A stretch of DNA of 64,000 nucleotides, from positions 213,534,624 to 213,598,623 of the forward strand of contig NC_053389.1 of assembly GCF_905171765.1 (NCBI RefSeq). Reading direction: 5' to 3'. This DNA is from Bufo bufo (lineage: Eukaryota > Chordata > Amphibia > Anura > Bufonidae). Below the pieces are notes generated by a model. It was given only the letters and a program-made list of their open reading frames with translations. It searched no databases and was not told where the DNA came from. The number at the start of each line of letters is the position of its first letter. The first letter of the stretch is position 1. Below are positions 1 through 10,421 of this stretch, piece after piece. Position numbers and translations under genes: made by a program.

Positions 1-1385
1 GAGTCAAAAACTGCAACAGGTGTGATATACCTATTGCCACCAAAAAAACTGCTTGAGGGCTGCGATATACCTTCTTCCACAAAATCCTGATTGAGGGATG
101 CTATATACCTGTTTCCGCCAAATACTGATTGAGGGATGCTATATACCTGTTTCCGCCAAATACTGATTGAGGGGTGAAATATAACTTCTTCACAAAATAC
201 TGATTGAGGGGTGCTATTGCTATATACCTTCTTCCACCAAATACTGATTAAGGGCTGCGATACACTTTCTTCCACAAAATACTGATTGAGGGGTGCCATA
301 TACCCGTTACTGCCAAATACTGATTAAAAGGTGCTATTTACCTGTTTCCGCCACATACTGATTGAGGGGTGCTATATACCATCTTCCACCAAATATTGAT
401 TGAGTGCTGCGATACACCTGCTTTCACAAAATACTGGTAGAGGGGTGCTATATACCTGTTTCCGCCAAATACTGATTGAGGGGTGAAATATAACTTCTTT
501 CACAAAATCCTGATTGAGGGGTGCTATATACCTGTTTCCGCCAAATACTGATTGAGGAGTGCTATATACCAGTTTCCGCCAAATACTGATTGAGGGATGC
601 TATATACCTGTTTCCGCCAAATACTGATTGAGGGGTAAAATATAACTTCTTCACAAAATACTGATTGAGGGGTGCTATTGCTATATACCTTCTTCCACCA
701 AATACTGATTAGGGGCTGCGATACACTTGCTTCCACAAAATACTGATTGAGAGGTGCCATATACCCATTACTGCCATATACTGATTGAGAGGTGCTATAT
801 ACCTGTTTCCGCCACATACTGATTGAGAGGTGCTATATACCTTCTTCCACCAAATATTGATTGAGTGCTGCGATACACCTGCTTCCACAAAATACTGATT
901 GAGAGGTGCCATATACCTGTTTCTGCCAAATACTGATTGAGGGGTGCCATATAACTTTTTCCTCAAAATCCTGATTGAAGGGTGCTATATACCTGTTTCC
1001 GCCAAATACTGATTGAGGGGTGCTATATATCAGTTTCCGCCAAAATACTGATTGAGGGGTGCTATATACCTTCTTCCACAAAATACTGATTGAGGGGTGC
1101 TATTGCTATATACATTCTTCGACCAAATACTGATTGAGGGCTGCAATACACTTGCTTCCACAAAATACTGATTGAGGGGTGCCATATACCTGTTTCTGCC
1201 AAATACCCATTGAGGGGTGCTATATACCTGTTTTTGCCAAATACTGATTTGAAGGGTGCCATATACCTTCTTCCTCAAAATACTGATTAAGGGGTGCTTT
1301 TGCTATATACCTTCTTCCGCCAAATACTGATTGAGGGCTGCGATACACCTGCTTCCATAAAATACTCATTGAAGGGTGCCATATA
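1..1385. repeat. Minisatellite A, 38-39 bp unit (first block)
   Basis: About 35 degenerate head-to-tail copies of a unit containing AAATACTGATTGAGGGGTGC followed by TATATACC and a CTTCTTCCAC or TGTTTCCGCC variant. Some units carry an extra TATTGC hexamer. Because the unit is often 39 bp (13 codons), long open frames appear on the minus strand; they are repeat translations, not genes. The array reaches the left edge of the window and resumes at 2305 and 25382 after the insertions. Confidence 0.95.
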
Positions 1386-2304
1386 CAGTACAGACCAAAA
1401 GTTTGGACACACCTTCTCATTCAAAGAGTTTTCTTTATTTTCATGACTATGAAGGCATCAAAACTATGAATTAACACATGTGGAATTATATACATAACAA
1501 ACAAGTGTGAAACAACTGAAAATATGTCATATTCTAGGTTCTTCAAAGTAGCCACCTTTTGCTTTGATTACTGCTTTGCACACTCTTGGCATTCTCTTGA
1601 TGAGCTTCAAGAGGTAGTCACCTGAAATGGTCTTCCAACAGTCTTGAAGGAGTTCCCAGAGATGCTTAGCACTTGTTGGCCCTTTTGCCTTCACTCTGCG
1701 GTCCAGCTCACCCCAAACCATCTCGATTGGGTTCAGGTCCGGTGACTGTGGAGGCCAGGTCATCTGGCGCAGCACCCCATCACTCTCCTTCATGGTCAAA
1801 TAGCCCTTACTTTCAAAGTTTTTCCAATTTTTCGGCTGACTGACTGACCGTCATTTCTTAAAGTAATGATGGCAGCTCGTTTTTCTTTACTTAGCTGCTT
1901 TTTTCTTGCCATAATACAAATTCTAACAGTCTATTCAGTTGGACTATCAGCTGTGTATCCACCTGACTTCTCCTCAACACAACTGATGGTCCCAACCCCA
2001 TTTATAAGGCAAGAAATCCCACTTATTAAACCTGACAGGGCACACCTGTGAAGTGAAAACTATTTCAGGGGACTACCTCTTGAAGCTCATCAAGAGAATG
2101 ACAAGAGTGTGCAAAGCAGTAATCAGAGCAAAAGGTGGCTACTTTGAAGAACCTAGAATATGACATATTTTCAGTTGTTTCACACTTGTTTGTTATGTAT
2201 ATAATTCCACATGTGTTAATTCATAGTTTTGATGCCTTCATAGTCATGAAAATAAAGAAATCTCTTTGAATGAGAAGGTGTGTCCAAACTTTTGGTCTGT
2301 ACTG
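1386..2304. mobile_element. Non-autonomous Tc1-like transposon with long inverted repeats
   Basis: The ends are inverted copies beginning CAGTACAGACCAAAAGTTTG at the left and its complement at the right, and a TA lies on each side (1384-1385 and 2305-2306), as expected for Tc1/mariner. The inverted repeats are about 230 bp and include the last codons of the transposase on both sides. Only the 3' part of a transposase gene remains, so this 919-bp copy is a deletion derivative that would depend on an enzyme made elsewhere. It sits in minisatellite A, which continues on both sides. Confidence 0.93.
1527..1799 (-). pseudogene. Tc1 transposase, C-terminal fragment
   Basis: About 90 codons matching the end of a Tc1 DDE transposase. 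The signature SPDLNPIEMVW, which holds the catalytic glutamate of the DD34E triad, is present, and the tail reads GYFEEPRI before the stop. The DNA-binding paired/HTH region and both catalytic aspartates are missing, so the fragment cannot be an active enzyme. It lies partly inside the left inverted repeat of the 919-bp element. Confidence 0.9.
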
Positions 2305-2396
2305 TACCTGTTTCCGCCAAATACTGATTGAGGGGTGCTATATACCTGTTTCTGCCAAATACTGATTGAGGGTTGCCATATACCTTCTTCAACAAA
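2305..2396. repeat. Minisatellite A, second block
   Basis: Two further units of the same minisatellite, showing that the Tc1 element inserted into the array. The block stops at TTCAACAAA (2388-2396). The same 9 bp recurs at 25382-25390 where the array resumes, and I read it as the duplication made by the CR1 insertion. Confidence 0.88.
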
Positions 2397-2489
2397 AAAC
2401 TGAAAGAAACATAGAATGTATCGGCAGATAAGAACCATTTGGTCCATCTAGTCTGCCCATATACTGAATACTATGAATAGCCCCTTGCC

Positions 2490-2878
2490 CTATCTTATAT
2501 GAAGGATGGCCTTATGTCTATCCCATGCATACTTAAACTCCTTCACTGTACTTGCAGCTACCACTTCTGCAGGAAGGCTTATCCATGCATCCACTACTCT
2601 CTCAGTAAAATAATACTTCCTGATATGAGTTTTAAACTTTTGCCCCTCTAATTTAAAACTATGTCCCCTTGTAGCAGTTTTTCTTCTTTTAAATATTCTC
2701 TCCTCTTTTACCGTGTTGATTCCCTTTATGTATTTAAAAGTTTCTATCATATCCCCTCTGTCTCGTCTTTCTTCCAAGCTATACATGTTAAGGTCCTTTA
2801 ACCTTTCCTGGTAAGTTTTATCATGCAATCCATGTACTAGTTTAGTAGCCCTTCTTTAAACTCTCTCCAAAGTATCAA
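2490..2878 (-). pseudogene. CR1-like ORF2, C-terminal segment
   Basis: Translation of the minus strand gives the typical CR1/L2 tail: KDIDTLERV, then YSLEERRDRGDMIETFKY, then RGHSFKLEGQKF and a WISLPAEVV motif corresponding to the usual WNSLPEEVV. This region lies after the reverse transcriptase. A stop interrupts the upstream arginine-rich QRRATK-like segment, so the gene is broken. Its upstream continuation is at 23229-23347 and 24911-25381. Confidence 0.85.
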
Positions 2879-2892
2879 TATCCTTTTGGACA

Positions 2893-3062
2893 GCGGGGAA
2901 CTAACTCTCCATAGTGAGAGAGCACCTTAATCAGTGTGAGGAGACTTATAGGCCATACATGCTCCTCTGGAATCTCCCAGAATTCCAGAGGAGTATGTAT
3001 AGCATACAAGTCTCCTCACACTGATTAAGGTGCTCTCTCCCTAAGGAGAGTTAGTTCCCCCC
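2893..3062. repeat. Foldback (about 80-bp arms) in element X
   Basis: The segment starting AACTAACTCTCC at the left is repeated in reverse complement ending GGAGAGTTAGTT at the right. The arms share AGCACCTTAATCAGTGTGAG and its complement, and the centre is near 2978. There are a few mismatches. As RNA or single-stranded DNA it would form one long hairpin. Confidence 0.9.
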
Positions 3063-3089
3063 TGACTCAGTTAAGCCAGTACTCTCTGC

Positions 3090-3134
3090 TCTGCACTGAT
3101 GAGGGACAATCACCCCAAAACAGATGTCTGCAGA
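3090..3134 (+). ncRNA. Hammerhead-ribozyme-like motif (degenerate) in element X
   Basis: In order: stem I strand TCTGCA, conserved core CTGATGA (3096-3102), a three-pair stem II GGG/CCC around a short loop, then AAAAC, then AGATGTC ending in the GTC cleavage triplet, then TGCAGA, which pairs exactly with the first strand. This is the type I hammerhead layout with a very short stem III, the kind known from Penelope-like elements and newt satellite DNA, where two copies can pair. The core GAAAC reads AAAAC, so the important G12 is lost and this copy is probably inactive. Confidence 0.65.
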
Positions 3135-3981
3135 TGAGGTGCTGGCTTATTTAATATCCTAAATTCCACCAAAGTCAATTTACATAGATAATGGGGTGTA
3201 CATAGATGCCATAATTTGTACGATTTTATCACTGCATACTAGAATTCACATTGACCCGAGCCAATTAATATTCTAATAGAGCATATATCTTCTCAGCCTA
3301 TGTACCATCTCATATATGTATGGTTATTTATCATAGGATGTACATATGGTTGGGGCTGGTATCTAGGAATAAGGGATGCTTATATGAATGACACATGGTC
3401 TGAAATGCTAAAATCCGAATTTGGGGGAGGCTGTCCTTTATATCGGATATATGTGCATAACTATACTTATCCTCCGGATCTAAACGTTATCTGATGGAGC
3501 GCATTTGCGTACCAGGGGACCGGAAGTGAGGATGTACTTCGGCTAAAGATCTCAACACATGAGTCGGAGCCGGACCGGAAGTTGTCCTGTGGAGCGCATG
3601 TGCGTTCCAGGGAGCGGAATTGGGAGCACTTACATCCGGTTACAGAATCGGGAGATGGAGGCTCTTCACTCTCCCTGAGGGACCAGAACTGATCTGTTGG
3701 AATGCACGTGCGTGGTTTAAAAGCACCTGCAGTGGGTTAACAGATTGCCTACCAGGGGGAGCTCAGAACGGAGGGAGGCCTGCAGGACGTAAGTTGTGTT
3801 TGCTTAAACCCCTGATTAGAGGGATACAGTCTTGTGTAAGCACTTATGTTATGCCTGTCCTTTAATTATAGCGTGGGTTTGGGGGGCGGAGCTAGCCGCG
3901 AGCCGAGATGGAAGCTTGATCTCAGAGCTCCACACAGACGCTGCTGCAGCTTCGGTTTAACGGGTGACAGAAGCCCCTAAG

Positions 3982-5028
3982 ATGGTGAAAACTAACAAAG
4001 AAAGGAGCGATACAGTACAGGGCACTCAAAAATCGTGCCGAACGCAATCAGAAATGGATCGTTTTCTCAAAAAACTGAGTTTCTCGCCAGCCCACAGATC
4101 TAAGATGGCGCCAGAGGGAGCCGGAGCCGCCGTGCCACCAGAAGACTCCGATGGTGAAAGTTCCTGTGCTATGTCAGAAGGTACAGAGCCTGCAGATCTA
4201 CCCCTGTCTAGAGCCTTCTTTAAGAAGACGCTTTATAAGGCGCTGCAACCCCTGCACAGAGACATTTCTGATATCAAGACGGAGGTTAATCAGATTGGGG
4301 GACGTGTTGTATCTTTGGAGGAAACACAGGCGGCCATAATTCAGCACGGAGAGGCTGTTAAAAAGGCCATACAAGGCCATAATGCGTTACTTACCTCAAC
4401 GATCCTGCACCTGGAAGACCAGGAAAATAGAAATAGGCGGAAAAATATCCGCATAAGAGGGGTACCGGAGGATGTCCCTCCTGGAGAAATCACAGCAGCG
4501 GTCACCGCCATATTTGCCTCACTTGTGGGGGAAGACAGGGCTGCGCAGATAATAATTGAGAGGGCCCACAGAGCCCTAAGGCCTAAGCCACAGGAGAACG
4601 GCCCACCCAGAGATATTGTATGCGGATTGCTAAATTTTCTGGACACTGCCTCCTTATTAAGAGCCGCAAGAGAAGCCAAGAATATTTCATACAATGGAGC
4701 GCGCATCCAATTTTTTCAGGACCTAGCATCTAGTACCTTGGCTAAACGCAGAGCGTTGAAGCCAGTTACAGAAGCTCTTAGAGCCCACAAGTTGCCAGTG
4801 AGATGGCTATTTCCATTTGGCCTTGCGACCTTCAAAGAGGGCCGACAGATCATCATCAGAACACCGCAAGACTTAACTGATGCTTGGGATAAGCTAGGTA
4901 TAGCTCCTGTGGAAGTTCAACCGTGGATGCCAGTCCCAGAAGATCTAGGCTTGCCTGACCTGCCAGAGATTCCTACATGGCAGGTGGTAAGAAAGCCGAA
5001 ATCACCAAAGAACAGGAAGACATCATGA
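3982..5028 (+). CDS. ORF1: LINE-A ORF1 protein (L1-type RNA-binding protein)
   Basis: A 348-codon frame that starts at the ATG giving MVKTNKERSD; the equivalent MVK start is used in LINE-B. The frame is open further upstream from a GTG, but only this ATG matches the sister element. After a charged N-terminus there is a heptad-like helical region (about residues 85-150, likely a trimerising coiled coil). Next comes RRKNIRIRGVPE (around residue 152), which begins the RRM-like domain of L1 ORF1p, and then the ERAHRAL and FFQDLA motifs of the C-terminal domain. L1 ORF1p binds the element RNA as a trimer and acts as a nucleic-acid chaperone; that role is family knowledge. No stop or frameshift is seen. 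Confidence 0.92.
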   Translation: MVKTNKERSDTVQGTQKSCRTQSEMDRFLKKLSFSPAHRSKMAPEGAGAAVPPEDSDGESSCAMSEGTEPADLPLSRAFFKKTLYKALQPLHRDISDIKTEVNQIGGRVVSLEETQAAIIQHGEAVKKAIQGHNALLTSTILHLEDQENRNRRKNIRIRGVPEDVPPGEITAAVTAIFASLVGEDRAAQIIIERAHRALRPKPQENGPPRDIVCGLLNFLDTASLLRAAREAKNISYNGARIQFFQDLASSTLAKRRALKPVTEALRAHKLPVRWLFPFGLATFKEGRQIIIRTPQDLTDAWDKLGIAPVEVQPWMPVPEDLGLPDLPEIPTWQVVRKPKSPKNRKTS

Positions 5029-5637
5029 AATTTCATGGGAACTGTTTTTCTCCTTTTTTGCTTCTTTCCTCACAGCAGTACTTTGTAGGAGCACTCTAAC
5101 ACCATAATAGAGGGTGCTTGAAAGTTGGAAGTGGTTAGATGATACGCATTATCAACACCAGAGGGCATGAGTTTATGCTGTATTGCTGATATGATGTTAC
5201 CTCTACATAGTAGAGAAATATTCAGTGCCTCCTCTGAGTGAAAGATTATAGTGCAGTTATTAATGCCTTTTCACCACTTGGGGATCATATATTGTCATAA
5301 TTTGTTGCTTAGACAACATTATAGGTTTCCCACCCGTTACACAATAAGGTGTTAAACATTTTGTTTATAATAGGGCAGTTAGTCTTGATGTCAAAGGCTT
5401 TCCTCCCTTCCGGGCAGAGTTGGGGTGTTGCGCTGGGCCTGGCCTACCCTTCCTACCCATTTGGTGGGGGTGGTGGGTTGGGGCCGGGTGGAACGCCGTT
5501 AACTCCTTTACTGCTTATTTCAAAGTCAGTTGACAAGTGTTTGTTCACAATTATGATTCACTGTACAATGTGTTTTTCCCCAGTTCTTTACCTGTTTAAG
5601 GCTCTTGAAAGCTCAATACTCACGTCTTCATTGAGGT
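5029..5637 (+). other. LINE-A inter-ORF spacer
   Basis: 609 bp between ORF1 and ORF2 with no convincing gene. A G-rich run lies at about 5465-5495. LINE-B has a spacer of similar size (654 bp) with little evident similarity. How ORF2 is translated after so long a spacer is not visible; an internal promoter or reinitiation is possible. Confidence 0.7.
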
Positions 5638-8600
5638 ATGGCTAACTTAAACATATTGTCACATAATGTGAACGGAATTAACATCCCTCAAAAGAGACGT
5701 CAGATATTTAACTTACTCTTAAACAAAAAAGCAGACATTGTCCTTTGGCAAGAAACCCACTTTCGCCATGATCATATTCCCACACTTCCCACGACAAAGT
5801 ATTCGCAGTGGTTCCATGCAACACACTCATCTGCTTCTAGAGGGGTATCCATCGCCATAAGCTTCTCTATTCCATTTAAATTGATTAAATCCTTTATTGA
5901 TCCAGGGGGACGCATGCTTATTATTCAAGGTACCATCTTTAATTTTAAAATTACAATAGCCAACATATACTCTCCTAATACAGGCCAAATTCCCTGGTTG
6001 ACTAAGGCCCTTAAGAAAATTAAGGAATTTTCAGAAGGTATGTTAGTAGTGGGGGGGGACTTTAATGTTTCATTGGACATCAGTACACCAAAATCTCATA
6101 ACATCACTAAGAAACAAATGGGGAAACTAATGATGTCATTAGCAGAATTGCGTCTGTTGGACATTTGGAGGACCATTCATCCATCAGAAAAAGATTTCAC
6201 ATATTTTTCCCATGTCCATAATTCATACAGTAGGATAGATTATCTTTTCTTGCCTGATGCATATTTAACCTGTGTGAAAAATGTGGAAATTGGGAATATA
6301 GTGATTTCAGATCATGCACCCGTAGTAATGTCGCTTTCTCTCCAATGTCTCCCACATAGAGCTTGGTCATGGAGGTTGAACACCACACTTCTAGAGTCAA
6401 AATCTCATGTGGACACTTTGGCAGATAAATTAGACAACTATTTTAAAACCAATGCCACCCCGGAGATCTCTCTCCCAATGTTATGGGAGGCCCATAAGGC
6501 GTATATAAGGGGGGAATTGATAGGACTAGGTTCATATATTAAGAAGAAATCTACAAAGGAATTGATGTCCCTACTTTCCCAGATTCAAACACAGGAGAAA
6601 TTACACAAACTAACACACTCTGAATCACATAAAGAGGCCTTGGTTACACTTAGATGTAAAGTTAAGGATCTTCTTAATATTAAGGGAGCCAAATCACTGA
6701 TGAATCTGAAAAGTAGAATATATGAACATGGAGACAAGGGAAATAAGATGATGTCTTACTTAATTAAAAAAAGAAGGGAAAAAACCTTTGTCTCCTCAAT
6801 AAAGTCTAGTCCAACACTAAGGACGACCTCGACCCCTCTCATAGCTAAGGCCTTTCAGACATTTTACTCTAAACTTTACAACCTGCCAGCACCAGAGATA
6901 CCTGCGGGGGCGGGTGACAAAACGAGGGCCTCCCTGATTGAGGAATTTCTTGCCTCGATTAGGGCACCCTCGTTATCAGAAGAGGAAAATGAAAGCCTCC
7001 TCAGACCCTTCTCCACAACAGAAGTAGAGAAAGTCCTCAATTCTATCCCCATAGGGAAGAGCCCTGGTCCAGACGGGCTCCCTATTATTTATTTTAAAAA
7101 ATTTAAAAGGATTTTGCTCCCTCACTTTACAGATCTTTGCAACTCGTTGCTGGGAGGGTTGTCTCTGGCTCCCCAGGCCTTGAGGGCGCATATCACCATC
7201 CTACATAAAGAAGGAAAGGACCCGGAGGACTGTGGGAGCTACAGACCTATATCCCGTCTCAACTGCGACTTGAAATGGTGGTCCAAGTTGTTAGCATCTA
7301 GAATTTCCCCCATGCTAAATAGACTCATAGATCCTGAACAAGTAGGGTTTGTACCTGGGAGGGAGGGAAAACACAATATCTGGAGAGTGATCCACTTGAT
7401 TCATAACGCCCATGTTAAGAAAACACCTTTGCTGCTACTGGGAACTGATGCGCAGAAGGCATTCGACAGGGTTAGCTGGGATTTCATGAGAGCCTCTTTA
7501 TTGAAATTTGGTTTTCCTCCTACATTTGTCTCAGCTATTTTTTCATTATATTCCTGTCCTATGGCACAGGTTTTGGTTAATGGTGCCCTGTCGGATGCCT
7601 TCCCCATCAGGAATGGAACTAGGCAAGGTTGCCCCCTCTCGCCCACCCTCTTTATTTTGTGTTTGGAGATGTTCCTCCTTAAGATCCGACAGTCTGACAA
7701 AATTCAGGGTGTTTCTCTGGGTCAATACCAGCATAGAACTGCAGCCTTTGCAGACGACCTGTTAATTGTCATTTCAAACCCCGAAGAAGCCCTTCCCACA
7801 GTCATGTCCTTATTTGACCAATATAGTTTAGTCTCTAATTTTAAAATTAACTTTTCCAAATCGGAAGCCTTACAAGTTAATATCCCAAATAGGATTCTGG
7901 ACACTCTCCAACGCGCATCACTGTTCAAATGGCCAACAACAGCAATCAAATTTCTGGGGGTTAACATCCCGACAGATTTGAATCTGCTATTCAAATTGAA
8001 TTATACTCCGCTACTTACAAAAGCCAAATCCTTCATTTCTTCATTAAAGGTACCGTACATGTCTTGGTTTGGTAGGAAGAACTTGCTGGCCACGTTTGTC
8101 CTACCCCAATTTTTGTATGTGTTCCAAGCCCTTCCGTTACATATACCTACCTCCTTTCTAACACAAATTAGGAGAACATTTACTTCATTTTTGTGGAATT
8201 CGAGACGGCCTAGATTGGCTTACTCGCTTCTCTCACAGAAGAAGCACAAAGGTGGCGTATCGTTACCAGATATGTCTCTTTATAATAAAGCTATCCACTT
8301 AGCTAGATGGGCACTTTTAGCGAATGAGAAACTACAAGCTCCCTTTCTAGACATAGAGAGGATTCTTTTAGGTACACATAGGCATGCACTAATGTGGCTT
8401 CCAGAGGCCCCTCTTTCTCTCTGTCGAGAAATGTGTACGCTGACAAAGAGTATGCTGATCTGTTATCGTAACTCTAAGAGGGCTTTAATAAGAGGAAAGT
8501 TGATCTCCAAAATTGCTCCGCTAGATGTCCTTCCTTATCTGGTAGATAAAATGGGAGGAGATGATAAGAGCTGGTGGCATTCATGGGGAGATGTGAGGAT

Positions 8601-9465
8601 AGGTGAAGTTATAGAAAATAATCGCTTTTTGTCATTAGAGGAAACATATCACAAATTGGACAGAGGACGTCCTGCCCTAATACATAGCTGGGACTATAAA
8701 AATATATGCAAGAAATATATGAAAGGTTCGGGTCAAACGTTTTTGGAACCCACATGGCTCGAAAATTTTACGGCTCTACCCACTATTTTAAAAAAGTCAC
8801 TTTCAGTTACATATAATAACCTTTTATCTGATCTTAGCATTCCCAAGCCATATTATTTGCATCAATGGGAGAGAGACCTGGGCAAGATCATCTCAGATAC
8901 TGAATCCAATTATATTTTATCCCATGCACAAGGTTTTTCCTCTTGTGTTCGTTATCAAGAGAACTCATACAAAACCATTACCAGGTGGTACAGAACCCCT
9001 GAATATTTACACTCCATAGGCCTTTCACCCACAGACCAGTGTTGGAGATGCCAGGCCGGGGTAGGTTCTATGATCCATATTTGGTGGTTGTGCCCCAGAA
9101 TCAAACAATTCTGGAAAGACGTTGAACAGAGCATAAATTCTATATGTGCAACAGATATAACATTAACCCCTGAGCTGGTGCTTTTGTGGATCCCTATCCC
9201 CAACTTTAAGCCATCAAAAGCGGATCTAATTACGCATATGATCGCCACAGCTAAGTTACTTATCCCAACAAAGTGGAGAGATACCTCCCCGCCAGATTTA
9301 AAGATGTGGTTCAACAAAATGCATCAACTACACAGAATGGAGGAGATGGTAGGATGGATTCATGGTAATAGGTCCAGATATTTAAAGACTTGGCTTCCCT
9401 GGAAACAGTCTAAGGAAGCTAGGGATGTGGCAGCCCTTGACGAGCTGGGGGTGGTATCCTCGTAG
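5638..9465 (+). CDS. ORF2: LINE-A ORF2 protein: endonuclease/reverse transcriptase
   Basis: A 1275-codon uninterrupted frame starting MANLNILSHNVNGI. The N-terminal apurinic-like endonuclease shows QETHF (metal-binding Glu about residue 39), GGDFNVSLD, SRIDYLF and SDHAPVV. The reverse transcriptase follows with GKSPGPDGLP, SYRPIS, QVGFVPGREG, TDAQKAFDRV, GTRQGCPLSP and the catalytic FADD (about 704-707). A C-terminal zinc knuckle has CWRC then H and C near residue 1135. The enzyme nicks target DNA and copies its RNA onto the free 3' end. All key residues I can check are present, so activity is possible. The arrangement fits the L1/Tx1 group; the exact clade needs phylogeny. Confidence 0.95.
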   Translation: MANLNILSHNVNGINIPQKRRQIFNLLLNKKADIVLWQETHFRHDHIPTLPTTKYSQWFHATHSSASRGVSIAISFSIPFKLIKSFIDPGGRMLIIQGTIFNFKITIANIYSPNTGQIPWLTKALKKIKEFSEGMLVVGGDFNVSLDISTPKSHNITKKQMGKLMMSLAELRLLDIWRTIHPSEKDFTYFSHVHNSYSRIDYLFLPDAYLTCVKNVEIGNIVISDHAPVVMSLSLQCLPHRAWSWRLNTTLLESKSHVDTLADKLDNYFKTNATPEISLPMLWEAHKAYIRGELIGLGSYIKKKSTKELMSLLSQIQTQEKLHKLTHSESHKEALVTLRCKVKDLLNIKGAKSLMNLKSRIYEHGDKGNKMMSYLIKKRREKTFVSSIKSSPTLRTTSTPLIAKAFQTFYSKLYNLPAPEIPAGAGDKTRASLIEEFLASIRAPSLSEEENESLLRPFSTTEVEKVLNSIPIGKSPGPDGLPIIYFKKFKRILLPHFTDLCNSLLGGLSLAPQALRAHITILHKEGKDPEDCGSYRPISRLNCDLKWWSKLLASRISPMLNRLIDPEQVGFVPGREGKHNIWRVIHLIHNAHVKKTPLLLLGTDAQKAFDRVSWDFMRASLLKFGFPPTFVSAIFSLYSCPMAQVLVNGALSDAFPIRNGTRQGCPLSPTLFILCLEMFLLKIRQSDKIQGVSLGQYQHRTAAFADDLLIVISNPEEALPTVMSLFDQYSLVSNFKINFSKSEALQVNIPNRILDTLQRASLFKWPTTAIKFLGVNIPTDLNLLFKLNYTPLLTKAKSFISSLKVPYMSWFGRKNLLATFVLPQFLYVFQALPLHIPTSFLTQIRRTFTSFLWNSRRPRLAYSLLSQKKHKGGVSLPDMSLYNKAIHLARWALLANEKLQAPFLDIERILLGTHRHALMWLPEAPLSLCREMCTLTKSMLICYRNSKRALIRGKLISKIAPLDVLPYLVDKMGGDDKSWWHSWGDVRIGEVIENNRFLSLEETYHKLDRGRPALIHSWDYKNICKKYMKGSGQTFLEPTWLENFTALPTILKKSLSVTYNNLLSDLSIPKPYYLHQWERDLGKIISDTESNYILSHAQGFSSCVRYQENSYKTITRWYRTPEYLHSIGLSPTDQCWRCQAGVGSMIHIWWLCPRIKQFWKDVEQSINSICATDITLTPELVLLWIPIPNFKPSKADLITHMIATAKLLIPTKWRDTSPPDLKMWFNKMHQLHRMEEMVGWIHGNRSRYLKTWLPWKQSKEARDVAALDELGVVSS

Positions 9466-9872
9466 GAGTAACTGTACCACGAATAAGATTAAGTTCTCAT
9501 TGTGTGAATTTTGTCGAGCTCTTTCATGAGCTAGCCTAACTCATTGTATAGTGGCAATATAGTGAGTGTTTAGCAACCCTATACGTTATCCGTGACTTAA
9601 CGGATGATAGAGTATTAACTAAGTTTAATCAGAGAGCCTACCTGTTCGTTTACCCTTATATTATTTTGTCCCCTTTTTCAATTTTATGTTTTTTCCTTAT
9701 TCCCTTACCTCTTCTTCCCGTAATTGTTAAACATCTGCATTGAAAATGTACTTGAACATGAATATATAATGTTGTGCACACTACATTACAATGTGGAAAT
9801 GTAATGTTATGTTCTTAAAAAAATCTGAAATAATAAAAAGAGATTTACAAAAAAAAATTATAGCGTGGGTTT

Positions 9873-10421
9873 ATTGGGACCCTTATTTGACAGGACGGTC
9901 AGAATGCTACTTGATTTATCATATCTAATTTGGGCATACTTTATCTTCTAACCGTAAGTGTGCAGTATACCATGCTGACTTTAAGTTTTATTCATGCTGG
10001 AAGTCCTTTATTGATCTGGGCATATGACCATTTTGTCCAATAGGGCGGGGGAAGCAATTTTCTCCTCAAACAAAGGTGTATTCTATCCTCCAACTGTAAG
10101 TGTGCAATATATTATATTGAATCTAGTACACATGTGTTGGAAATTTCGTTGATTTGGCCATATGATTATTTTGTTCAACAGGACGGGGAATATACCTCTT
10201 TCTGGCCACAGCACCTAACCGCAGAAGACATCCATGATTGGTGGCTGGTCTGGTATAAGGCCATGCTGCTTTGTGGAGTGGCCCCAAAATGACATATCCC
10301 CCCTCCTCCCCTGTATTAATTATCTGTAGAGCGATCTTTGTATTTATATAATCTGGCTTTGTCCCAACAAATATTTTGTTATATGAGTACTGCATAGACC
10401 GACAGTGTCTTCACTTTCTTT
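9873..10421 (+). other. Penelope-1 left pLTR, middle part, no gene
   Basis: Non-coding pLTR sequence repeated at 22136-22570 with a few indels. The ORF on the minus strand at 10123-10395 (and its counterpart at 22250-22612) is an open stretch in both copies but has no recognisable domain. Confidence 0.8.

Larger units (their letters stand above)
3881..9855 (+). mobile_element. LINE-A: full-length L1/Tx1-group LINE
   Basis: A 5,975-bp element with a 17-bp duplication AATTATAGCGTGGGTTT at 3864-3880 and 9856-9872. It starts GGGGGGCGGAGC, has a short 5' leader of about 100 bp, ORF1, a 609-bp spacer, ORF2, a ~390-bp 3' UTR, a polyadenylation signal AATAAA at 9832-9837 and an A-rich tail. The empty site is preserved at about 22118-22135 in the right pLTR. 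The insertion point reads TT/AA, as expected for an L1-type endonuclease. Open ORFs and a perfect TSD indicate a recent insertion. Confidence 0.95.

Noticed and set aside
524..1420. Overlapping minus-strand ORFs in minisatellite A
   Set aside because: They are translations of a 39-bp tandem repeat, with no domain, and several frames are open at once.
1866..2051. 61-codon plus-strand ORF with a hydrophobic start
   Set aside because: It lies in the non-coding middle of the Tc1 deletion derivative; a signal-peptide-like start alone is not enough.
3620..3865. ORF in the Penelope-1 left pLTR (and 21716-21937 in the right)
   Set aside because: The two pLTR copies diverge in frame and a deletion changes the C-terminus; no recognisable product.
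4198..4706. Minus-strand ORFs opposite LINE-A ORF1
   Set aside because: Shadow frames of a real coding region, without domains.
10123..10395. Minus-strand ORF shared by both pLTRs (also 22250-22612)
   Set aside because: No domain, and the lengths differ between copies; kept only as part of the pLTR.
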